NCBI GenBank assembly: GCA_012800055.1
Contig: JAAZKA010000015.1
Coordinates: forward strand, 1-47,658
Direction of reading: 5' to 3'
Length of the DNA: 47,658 bases
Source: Clostridiales bacterium
GTDB lineage: Bacteria; Bacillota; Clostridia; Oscillospirales; QAMX01
Below are positions 27,101 through 34,177 of this stretch, one piece after another. Positions within the stretch are counted from its first letter, which is position 1. Each line of letters opens with the position of its first letter. Under the pieces are notes generated by a model. That model did not search any database, was not told the origin of the DNA, and worked only from the letters and a program-made list of their open reading frames with translations. The position numbers and the translations under genes are program-made.

Positions 27101-28211
27101 GAAGGTCAACGAGATTGCAGACTTTCATGTTGACGGTCACGAGGCGATCCGGCTGCTCGAGAGCGGAAAGATCAACTACGTGGTTTCAACATCGGTTCGC
27201 GGGCGCAATCCGTCAAGAGAGAGTGTGAAGCTGCGCCGTCGTGCGATCAGCCTGCGCATCCCGTGCCTGACTGCGCTCGATACCGCGAAGGCGGTTGCCG
27301 AGACGCTGCTGTCCCACTACTCTGAGCTGAACACCGAGCTTGTGGACCTCAACGCGATGCGTCAGACGCGTACGAGCATCAAGTTCACAAAGATGCAGAC
27401 CTGCGGCAACGACTACATCTACATCAGCGCGTTTGACCAGGACATCCCGTCTCCGGAGTCGCTGACGGTGCTGCTGTCAGACCGCCACTTTGCAATCGGC
27501 GGCGACGGCGTTGTCGTGATGGACCGCTCGTCCGTCGCGGACGCGAAGATGCGCATGTACAACAAGGACGGCTCCGAGGGCCGCATGAGCGGCAACGCGA
27601 TCCGCTGCGTGGCAAAGTATCTCTACGACAACGGCATTGTCCGCAAGCGGGAGATGACGATTGAGACGCTGTCGGGTGTAAAGACACTCTCATTCGTGAC
27701 GCACGACGACCGGGTATGCCGTGTGACGGCGGACATGGGCAAGGCCGTACTCGACGCCGCGGAGGTGCCGGTGAAGCTCGACGGCGAGCGTGTGATCAAC
27801 CGCAAGGTTTCCGTTGCGGACGGCGAGTACGCGATTACCTGCGTGTCGATGGGCAACCCGCACTGCGTGGTGTTCGTGGATGAAACGGACGACATAGACG
27901 TACCCGGAATCGGACCGAAGTTCGAGTACGACCCGCTGTTCCCCGAGCGCGTGAATACGGAGTTTGTACAGGTGATCGACGAGCGCACGTTAAAGATGCG
28001 CGTCTGGGAGCGCGGCAACGGCGAGACACTGGCGTGCGGCACCGGTGCGTGTGCGGCGGTGGTCGCGGCAGTCGAGAACGGCTACTGCACCAAGGGGGTC
28101 GACATCCGTGTCATCCTCCTCGGCGGTGACCTCATCGTCCGCTATACCGACGATACCGTACTGATGACCGGCGAGACCATCAAGGTCTACGACGGCGTTG
28201 TGGAGATCTAA
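24162..28211 (+). CDS. carB-dapF: Fusion of carbamoyl-phosphate synthase large subunit and diaminopimelate epimerase-like domain
   Basis: 1349 residues in one uninterrupted frame. Residues 1 to about 1065 are a full CarB: first ATP-grasp half ([19 protein letters not shown]...), oligomerisation region, second half beginning [20 protein letters not shown] near 555, and the methylglyoxal-synthase-like allosteric domain ([18 protein letters not shown]...YATSGTA). After a linker of about six residues, 1072-1349 is a full DapF: [55 protein letters not shown]. DapF interconverts LL- and meso-diaminopimelate with two Cys; the second is Cys1292, but the first is Ser1143 (AGC at 27588). ATG 24162 has GGAGGG upstream. 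ATG 27357 at the junction has no ribosome binding site, so separate DapF synthesis looks unlikely. Two terminators follow. Confidence 0.93.
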   Translation: [1349 protein letters not shown]

Positions 28212-28220
28212 ACGAGTGCA

Positions 28221-28242
28221 GAGGAACCCTTCTGGGTTCCTC
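28221..28242 (+). terminator. Stem-loop after the carB-dapF fusion
   Basis: GAGGAACCC (28221-28229) pairs with GGGTTCCTC (28234-28242) around a TTCT loop, 9 nt after the stop. No T tract follows, so it may protect the mRNA end or act together with the next hairpin. Confidence 0.55.
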
Positions 28243-28252
28243 GTGAAGAGTA

Positions 28253-28297
28253 AAGAACGGGGTGCATGCTGCAACTGATAGCGTGCACCCCGTTCTT
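28253..28297. terminator. Strong hairpin between convergent carB-dapF and ktrA
   Basis: AAGAACGGGGTGCA (28253-28266) pairs perfectly with TGCACCCCGTTCTT (28284-28297); CTTTAC follows on the plus strand and TTACTC on the minus strand. Likely bidirectional terminator despite short T tracts. Confidence 0.75.
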
Positions 28298-28306
28298 CTT
28301 TACTAT

Positions 28307-28954
28307 TTATTCATTTATCAGCCGTTTGACATCCTCGTTGTGTCCCATAATCAGGAGCGTTTCGTCGGGCTGAAAGACATGGGAGGCGGAGGGAAGCGGG
28401 TACAGTTCGCCGTGCTGTTTGGTAGCGAGAATGTTGATGTTGTATTTGATGCGGACATTCTTCTGCAGGATGGTCTTGCCGACCCATGTCGGTGGGACGT
28501 TGATCTCGTAGATGGAGTAGTCGTCGGTGAGCTGGATGAAGTCGAAGACATTGTCAGAGCCGTACTTTTTCGCGAGCCGTGTCGCCATGTCGCGCTCGGT
28601 ACAGACGACACGGTCGGCGCCGATGCGCAGCAGGAACTTTTCGTGGACGTCGGTCTTTGCGCGCGCAAGGACGAACGGCGCACCATGATCCTTTAAGAGC
28701 GCTGTCGTCTGGAGGGAGCTTTCGAAATCGTCGCCGATCGCCACGACACATAGGTCGAAGCTCGCGACACCCAGAGAGGCAATAAACTGCTCGTTGGTCG
28801 CGTCGCCGATCTGCGCATTGGTCAGGTAAGGCATCGCGCGGTTGATGGTCTCCTCGTTTTCATCGACGGCCATGACATCGTTGCCCTGTTCAAAAAGCTG
28901 ACGTGCGAATTGCTGACCGAAGCGGCCAAGCCCTATGATCAATACGTTTTTCAT
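28307..28954 (-). CDS. ktrA: Potassium uptake regulatory subunit (RCK/TrkA-N)
   Basis: 215 residues. An N-terminal Rossmann RCK domain (NVLIIGLGRFGQQFARQL, acidic DENEE after strand 2, VAIGDDFESSL) binds nucleotide and is followed by a TrkA-C domain from about residue 135, which in relatives binds c-di-AMP. It forms a cytoplasmic ring that gates the KtrB channel. ATG 28954 was chosen as the position where the Rossmann strand starts; AGGA lies about 11 nt upstream. It follows ktrB after 22 nt in the same leftward operon. Confidence 0.93.
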   Translation of the reverse strand: MKNVLIIGLGRFGQQFARQLFEQGNDVMAVDENEETINRAMPYLTNAQIGDATNEQFIASLGVASFDLCVVAIGDDFESSLQTTALLKDHGAPFVLARAKTDVHEKFLLRIGADRVVCTERDMATRLAKKYGSDNVFDFIQLTDDYSIYEINVPPTWVGKTILQKNVRIKYNINILATKQHGELYPLPSASHVFQPDETLLIMGHNEDVKRLINE

Positions 28955-28976
28955 ATCTGTTCGTTTCCTTTCGTAA

Positions 28977-30332
28977 TCATCCGATGGTGACGGGAGCCTC
29001 GGGGAGCTTTGACGCCGGAGGCTCATAAGCCTCCGAGAAGGCGTAGAGAATGGTGAGACTGCCGACGCGTCCGAAGAACATCAGCAGGATAATGAGAAGC
29101 TTGGAGGCGATGCTCAGAGAGCCGGTGATGCCGAGAGTCAGCCCGACGGTACCGCACGCGGACGCTACCTCAAACATCGCCTCACGCATTGTGAAACCGT
29201 CGAACGCGCACAACAGCATCGTCGACAGCAGGAACACGACGATCACCGACGCGACGACACAGACCGCGTTACGCACCGTCTGGTCGGACACACGCCGTCC
29301 GAAGGCTTCGACCGCACGGCGTCTGCGCATCACGGAGAGGACAACGAGGATGAACAGCGTGGCGGTTGTGGTCTTCATGCCGCCCGCCGTCGAGCCGGGC
29401 GAGCCGCCGATGAGCATCAGTACGGTCATCAGCAGAACGCTCTGGTCGGTCATTGCAGCCAGATCCACGGTACTCGCACCAGCGGTACGTGCGGTGATCG
29501 ACTGGAAGAACGCTGCCTGCAGCTTGCCCCAGAAGTTAAACCCCGCGAACGCTTTGCCATGATACTCGAAAATCAAAATCATCAGCGCAGGGAGAACGAT
29601 CAAAAAAGCAGTGGAGAATAAAACGAGCTTGGTATGGAGTTTATACCGCTTGAAATGTGCGCGGTTGTCACGCAGATCGACCCATACAAAGTACCCGAGA
29701 CCGCCGAGCACGATCAGCCCCATTGTAACGACGTTGACAACAAAGTCATTTTGCCACGATATAAGCGATGAGCACGGCGCGTACTCGCCCATCAGATCAA
29801 AGCCCGCGTTGCAAAAAAAGGATATTGCGTGGAAGACGCTGTACCAGATTCCGCGGCCCCATCCGAAGCGCGGGACGAAGCGGGTGGCAAACAACAGCGC
29901 CGCGATGCCCTGCACACTGAAGGAGCCGAAGATGATGAAACGGGTCATGCGCACGATGCCGCCTAGCTGCGGAGCGTTGATGCTCTCCTGCATGGTCATT
30001 CGCTCGCGCAGCCCGATGCGCTTTCGGGTGAAGGTTGCAGCGAGGACAGCGAAGGTCAAAAAACCCAGGCCGCCGATTTCGATGAGCAGGAGGATGACGA
30101 TCTGCCCGAAGGTGGACCAGAAACGCCAGGTGTCGTGGACAATCAGACCGGTGACGCAGGTAGCGGAAGTGGCGGTGAACAGTGCCTCCAGAATCGTCGG
30201 CGAGACGCCGCTGCGGGTTGAGTACGGCGTCATCAAGAGAACCGTCCCGATAACGATGATGAGCGAGTAGCCCGCGAGAATCAACCGCATCGGAGACAGC
30301 GGCGCGGGCTTATAGGTGTTATTTCTGTCCAT
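28977..30332 (-). CDS. ktrB: Potassium uptake membrane subunit (TrkH/KtrB)
   Basis: 451 residues, membrane. The four pore-loop repeats typical of TrkH/KtrB are visible: SATCVTGL, FFCNAGFDL, SITARTAGAST and the last near ACGTVGLTLG, each with the filter Gly, and GGSPGSTAGGMKT, the flexible loop region. It imports K+ with Na+ or H+ coupling under control of KtrA. ATG 30332 has GAGG 5 nt upstream; the long extension to 30473 crosses the promoter and is rejected. Confidence 0.94.
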   Translation of the reverse strand: MDRNNTYKPAPLSPMRLILAGYSLIIVIGTVLLMTPYSTRSGVSPTILEALFTATSATCVTGLIVHDTWRFWSTFGQIVILLLIEIGGLGFLTFAVLAATFTRKRIGLRERMTMQESINAPQLGGIVRMTRFIIFGSFSVQGIAALLFATRFVPRFGWGRGIWYSVFHAISFFCNAGFDLMGEYAPCSSLISWQNDFVVNVVTMGLIVLGGLGYFVWVDLRDNRAHFKRYKLHTKLVLFSTAFLIVLPALMILIFEYHGKAFAGFNFWGKLQAAFFQSITARTAGASTVDLAAMTDQSVLLMTVLMLIGGSPGSTAGGMKTTTATLFILVVLSVMRRRRAVEAFGRRVSDQTVRNAVCVVASVIVVFLLSTMLLCAFDGFTMREAMFEVASACGTVGLTLGITGSLSIASKLLIILLMFFGRVGSLTILYAFSEAYEPPASKLPEAPVTIG

Positions 30333-30410
30333 GGACGCCTCATAAATAAGTTTAATATTATGAATTACGGAGAACAACCAGTCAGCGCAAACCGTTCCCC
30401 CGACTGTTTT

Positions 30411-30439
30411 ATTATACCACGGGCCGCGTGAAAATGAAA
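30411..30439 (-). promoter_or_regulatory. Possible extended -10 promoter of ktrBA
   Basis: On the minus strand TGGTATAAT (extended -10; TATAAT at 30416-30411) with a weak TTTCAT 17 nt upstream. The leader to ktrB is about 75 nt, too short for a c-di-AMP ydaO riboswitch, which often precedes such genes. Confidence 0.5.
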
Positions 30440-30479
30440 GCCTAAGTTTTGCGTTATTTGAAAAAAACAGCAAAGGTGC

Positions 30480-30508
30480 TTGCCGAAAACCGCAGGATGG
30501 TGTATACT
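30480..30508 (+). promoter_or_regulatory. Promoter of the MATE exporter gene
   Basis: TTGCCG (30480-30485), 17-nt spacer, TATACT (30503-30508). It places the transcript start near 30515, so the gene must begin downstream of that point. Confidence 0.6.
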
Positions 30509-30562
30509 GAGACAGACGGCTATGTGAAATTCGCTGCCGATCTCATTTGCGCGAGGTATATT

Positions 30563-31954
30563 TTGAGAACATCACCGCTTGAAAAGCTCCGCTTTCTGGC
30601 CGACCGAGACTTTTGGCGTTCCGTCCTGCCGTTGGCGCTGCCCATCACGCTGCAGAACCTCCTCACCGCGTCGTTCCATCTGGTCGACACACTGATGGTC
30701 GGACAGCTCGGTGATGCGACTATTGCTGCGGTTGGCGTGGCGGGGCAGATTTCCATGTTCATCAACATCATCTTTTTCGGCATCACCGCCGGCGGCTCCG
30801 TCTTCATCGCGCAATACCACGGCGCGCGCGACCGCGACGGAATCTCCCGCGTCTATGGTCTGATGATGACTTTCACCATCCCGGCAGCATTGGTCTTTGC
30901 GCTGATCGGCAGATGCTTCTCCGTACAGCTGCTGAGTATCTTCACCAACGAACCGGAGCTGATTGAGCTGGGCGCGAAGTATCTGCGCGTCGCATGCCTG
31001 TCGTACATCGGCATCGGACTGAACCAGGCATTCTGCATTGTGCTGCGCAGTACCGAGGAAGTCAGGCTTCCGATGCTCACGAGCGCGACGGGTGTGCTGC
31101 TCAACGCGGCTGCGAACTACGCGCTGATTTTCGGCAAGTGGGGCTTCCCGTCGATGGGCGTCGAAGGTGCCGCGCTTGCAACGGTGATTTCGGCGTCATG
31201 CGGGCCGGTACTTTTGCTGGCGATCTCGTTGAAACGCCGCAACGCCTTGCGAGCGCCGATTCGGAAGATGCTGTCGTATAACCTCGCATTTGTGCGGGCG
31301 TTCTGGAAGCGGTCGCTGCCGATCCTGTTCAACGAGACGATCTGGTCGGCGGGTGTCATGGGCTATAACATGGTCTTCGGGCGTATGGGCGCGGACAACT
31401 ACGCGGCACTGACGATCTTCCGTACCATCGAGAACCTCGGCTTCGTGATGTTCATCGGTATCTGCAACGCCTGCGCGGTGCTTGTCGGTAAGCGCATCGG
31501 CGAGGGCAACGAAGAAGCCGCAAAGGTCTGCGCCGGACGCTTCCTGATTCTGGTGCCGCTCGTGGGTGCGGCGGTGGGGGTTCTTCTGCTGCTCCTCACC
31601 CACCCCATCCTGAACCTGTTCAACATCACGCCGGATGTCCGTCGGACCGCGCACAGTCTGCTGATCATCTACGCGGTGGAGATCGGCGTGCGCAACATCC
31701 CGTACGTCGCGATCTGCGGCATCTTTCGCGCGGGCGGTGATACGAAGACGGGGCTGAAGTACGATGCGATCTGTCTATATGGCATCGCGCTGCCGCTGGT
31801 GATTGTGTCGGCATTCTGGCTGAAGCTGCCGTTCCTCGCAGTCTATGTGCTGATGCTTCTCGGCGAGGATTTGCTCAAGTCATATCTGTGTATCCGTCAC
31901 TACCGGGGAATGAGTTGGATTCGGCCGGTGGTCGATGTACAAAAAACCGCATAG
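30563..31954 (+). CDS. MATE-family multidrug/organic cation exporter
   Basis: 463 residues with 12 hydrophobic helices in two similar halves; LALPITLQNLLTASFHLVDTLMVGQLG is the opening MATE motif, and GALATVISASC-type turns (EGAALATVISASCG) close the first half. It exports substrates with Na+ or H+ coupling. The open frame reaches back to 30449, but the promoter ends at 30508; TTG 30563 has GAGG 6 nt upstream and gives the usual MATE length. The reductase gene follows after 15 nt, so they form an operon. Confidence 0.88.
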   Translation: MRTSPLEKLRFLADRDFWRSVLPLALPITLQNLLTASFHLVDTLMVGQLGDATIAAVGVAGQISMFINIIFFGITAGGSVFIAQYHGARDRDGISRVYGLMMTFTIPAALVFALIGRCFSVQLLSIFTNEPELIELGAKYLRVACLSYIGIGLNQAFCIVLRSTEEVRLPMLTSATGVLLNAAANYALIFGKWGFPSMGVEGAALATVISASCGPVLLLAISLKRRNALRAPIRKMLSYNLAFVRAFWKRSLPILFNETIWSAGVMGYNMVFGRMGADNYAALTIFRTIENLGFVMFIGICNACAVLVGKRIGEGNEEAAKVCAGRFLILVPLVGAAVGVLLLLLTHPILNLFNITPDVRRTAHSLLIIYAVEIGVRNIPYVAICGIFRAGGDTKTGLKYDAICLYGIALPLVIVSAFWLKLPFLAVYVLMLLGEDLLKSYLCIRHYRGMSWIRPVVDVQKTA

Positions 31955-31969
31955 AAAGGAAGGTTTACT

Positions 31970-32587
31970 ATGGTTTTGATGCTCAACGGCAGCCCGCACG
32001 AGCATGGCTGCACCTACACGGCGCTTGCGGAGATCGCGGGCGTGCTCGATCGGGAAGGAATTAAATCGGAAATCATCTGGATAGGACATGACGCGCGTCA
32101 GAGCTGCCAGGCGTGCGGCGCGTGCGCGCGCCATGCGGGATGCTGCGCGCTTGCGGACGACGGGTTAAACGCATTTCTGGAGAAAGCACGCGAGGCGGAA
32201 GGGTTTATCTTTGGCTCACCCGTCCACTACGCAGGTCCCAGCGGTGCAATTACATCATTCCTCGGACGGGCGTTCTACTGCAGCTCACAGGCATTCGCAA
32301 ACAAGCCCGGCGCGGTGGTGGCGTCGTGCAGACGTGCCGGTTCAACTGCGACGTTCCAGCAGCTCAATATGTACCTGAACCGTATGATTGTCGTGCCGAC
32401 GCAGTATTGGTGCGTTGTCCACGGAAATACGCCTGACGAAGTTCGCCGGGACGCGGAAGGGATGCAGACAATGCGGACGCTCGGGCAGAACATGGCGTGG
32501 CTCATCCGGACGCTGCGGTGCGCCCATGAACACGGTATCAAGCCGCCCGTGTATGAGCGGCGTGTGGCAACAAATTTTATCCGGTAA
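31970..32587 (+). CDS. Flavodoxin-fold NAD(P)H-dependent FMN reductase
   Basis: 205 residues. LMLNGSPHEHGCTYTAL is the FMN phosphate loop of the NADPH-dependent FMN reductase family and GFIFGSPVHYAGPSG the second flavin loop. Four cysteines in SCQACGACARHAGCCAL resemble the CxxC of iron-sulfur flavoproteins, but spacing (CxxCxxC...CC) does not prove a cluster. GGAAGG lies 6 nt before ATG. Together with the MATE exporter upstream it may handle a quinone or drug (inference). Confidence 0.87.
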   Translation: MVLMLNGSPHEHGCTYTALAEIAGVLDREGIKSEIIWIGHDARQSCQACGACARHAGCCALADDGLNAFLEKAREAEGFIFGSPVHYAGPSGAITSFLGRAFYCSSQAFANKPGAVVASCRRAGSTATFQQLNMYLNRMIVVPTQYWCVVHGNTPDEVRRDAEGMQTMRTLGQNMAWLIRTLRCAHEHGIKPPVYERRVATNFIR

Positions 32588-32780
32588 AAGGAACGATATA
32601 CGCTTGAAAACGGCATGGTTCCTGTGCGGCGGTTGGCTTGGGCATTTGGTAGGCCTGTGTGCGTGTACCTGTCGCATACAAAGCAGTGGCAGGAGATGCC
32701 GCTGACGCACCGGTACCGCGAGAACTCGCGCGGACCGGCGCTTGCGGATATGGGAACAGTTGGGAGCAATGAATAATCAG
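32588..32780 (+). other. Gap with a doubtful 53-codon frame
   Basis: Between the reductase gene and the terminator at 32781 the only candidate is ATG 32615 to TAA 32776 (53 codons, beginning MVPVRRLAWAFGRP). It has no proper ribosome binding site (AAGGAA is 20 nt away) and no recognisable motif. It may be a decayed gene end or non-coding. Confidence 0.3.
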
Positions 32781-32815
32781 CGGGAGTGCATTTAATCGAT
32801 GCGCTCCCGTTTTTT
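32781..32815 (+). terminator. Strong intrinsic terminator ending the MATE-reductase operon
   Basis: CGGGAGTGCAT (32781-32791) pairs with ATGCGCTCCCG (32799-32809), one G-T pair, followed by T6. It also marks the border where composition changes from GC-rich to A/T-richer. Confidence 0.9.
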
Positions 32816-32942
32816 GCTTGCAGCGCTTTTGGTGTCTTTCATGCAAATACGCTATGTTTTTTGAAAACGGTCGATTTCATAAAAATTTTACAAAGCAGGA
32901 ACGCTCACGGAACGCTGCGGTTTATTTGCCGGAACATCAGAC

Positions 32943-32951
32943 TGGTATAAT
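32943..32951 (+). promoter_or_regulatory. Extended -10 promoter of the fatty-acid operon
   Basis: TGGTATAAT (32943-32951) is a perfect extended -10; a -35 at the right distance is poor (TATTTG, 32923-32928). No FapR or FabT operator consensus was recognised. Transcription should start near 32958. Confidence 0.6.
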
Positions 32952-32960
32952 AAATAACGA

Positions 32961-32981
32961 CAGGCAGCAGAAAACTGCCTG
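32961..32981 (+). promoter_or_regulatory. 5-prime stem-loop in the acpP leader
   Basis: CAGGCAG (32961-32967) pairs with CTGCCTG (32975-32981) at or just after the predicted transcript start; no T tract follows, so it is not a terminator. Likely an mRNA stabiliser. The ribosome binding site GGGAGG follows at 32991. Confidence 0.5.
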
Positions 32982-33005
32982 AGAAAATTAGGGAGGCATT
33001 TCATT

Positions 33006-33227
33006 ATGTACTTTAACGCAATCGCAAAAATCGTCTCTGAACGCACAGGCTGTGATGTTTCCGTTGTAAAGCCGGAAAGCAAGTTCTCCGAACTTGGCAT
33101 TGACTCTCTTGACACGGTAGAGCTTCTTATGAACTTGGAGGACGAAATCGGCATTGAGATTGAATTGGATCAGAAGGTAGAAACCATCGACGATCTGGAT
33201 AAGTTCATCCAGAGCAAGCAGGGTTAA
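33006..33227 (+). CDS. acpP: Acyl carrier protein
   Basis: 73 residues, acidic and helical, with the phosphopantetheine site GIDSLD (Ser34). It carries growing acyl chains in the type II fatty-acid synthase. GGGAGG lies 9 nt before ATG 33006. It is the first gene of the ten-gene fatty-acid operon; its TAA overlaps the possible next ATG (TAATG). Confidence 0.96.
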   Translation: MYFNAIAKIVSERTGCDVSVVKPESKFSELGIDSLDTVELLMNLEDEIGIEIELDQKVETIDDLDKFIQSKQG

Positions 33228-33232
33228 TGCCT

Positions 33233-34177
33233 ATGATTAAGTCAGCAATTTGCGAAATGCTGGGTATCAAGTACCCGGTATTTCAGGGTGGTATGGCTTG
33301 GATCGCTGACGGTAAACTGGCCGCTGCCGTTTCCAACGGCGGCGGTCTTGGCATTATTGCGGCGGGAAATGCTCCCGGCGATTATGTCAGACAGCAGATT
33401 CGAGCTGCCAAGAGCATCACCGACAAACCCATTGGCGTGAACATCATGCTGCTGAGTCCGTTTGCGGACGAAGTTGCAAAGATTGTTATAGAAGAAAAAG
33501 TTGAAGTTGTAACCACCGGAGCAGGCAACCCATCCAAATATATTAAGGAATGGCTTGCCGCAGGGTTTAAGGTAATTCCTGTTGTCGCCTCGGTTGCTAT
33601 GGCAAAACTGATGACTCGTCTCGGAGCCTCTGCGCTTATAGCGGAAGGCGGAGAAAGCGGCGGTCATGTAGGAGAACTGACCACAATGGTTCTTGTTCCG
33701 CAGGTTTGCGATGCGACCGCTCTGCCTGTTGTTGCTGCAGGCGGTATTGCAGACGGCAGAGGTGTTGCAGCAGCTTTTATGCTTGGGGCTCAGGGTGTGC
33801 AGATGGGAACCCGTTTTCTCAGTGCTTATGAGTGTACCATTCATCCTGTATATAAAGAAAAAATATTGAACGCGACCGACCTTTGCACGATGGTGACGGG
33901 AAAACGCTTAGGACATCCGGTTCGGAGCTTAAGAACACAGTTTGCAAGAGAGTATTCCAAGGCTGAATACAGCGGAATGCCCGACGAAGAATTGGAGGCA
34001 TTGGCAACCGGAGCATTGAGGCTTGCCGTGCAGGAAGGCGACAGCGAGAAAGGCTGCTTCCTGTCCGGGCAGATTGCAGCAATGGTTAAGAAAGAACAAC
34101 CTGCGGCGGAAATCGTTAAGGAAGTTATAGAGGAAGCTGAGCCTATCCTCCTGAGGGCACCGCAATGGGTAAATTAG
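33233..34177 (+). CDS. fabK: Enoyl-ACP reductase II (FMN-dependent, NAD(P)H)
   Basis: About 314 residues. GIKYPVFQGGMAWIADG opens the nitronate-monooxygenase-like TIM barrel, with GGESGGHVG (catalytic His/flavin region) and AAGGIADGRG plus GTRFL (FMN phosphate site). It catalyses the last reduction in chain elongation and replaces triclosan-sensitive FabI, as in many Clostridia and streptococci. ATG 33233 is preferred for spacing from AGGG; ATG 33227 overlapping the acpP stop is also possible. It overlaps fabD by 13 nt. Confidence 0.93.
   Translation: MIKSAICEMLGIKYPVFQGGMAWIADGKLAAAVSNGGGLGIIAAGNAPGDYVRQQIRAAKSITDKPIGVNIMLLSPFADEVAKIVIEEKVEVVTTGAGNPSKYIKEWLAAGFKVIPVVASVAMAKLMTRLGASALIAEGGESGGHVGELTTMVLVPQVCDATALPVVAAGGIADGRGVAAAFMLGAQGVQMGTRFLSAYECTIHPVYKEKILNATDLCTMVTGKRLGHPVRSLRTQFAREYSKAEYSGMPDEELEALATGALRLAVQEGDSEKGCFLSGQIAAMVKKEQPAAEIVKEVIEEAEPILLRAPQWVN

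Noticed and set aside
27357-28211. Separate dapF starting at ATG 27357
   Set aside because: No ribosome binding site precedes this ATG and the frame is continuous with carB; treated as part of the fusion.
30333-30410. c-di-AMP (ydaO) riboswitch before ktrB
   Set aside because: The leader is only about 75 nt and lacks the conserved elements.
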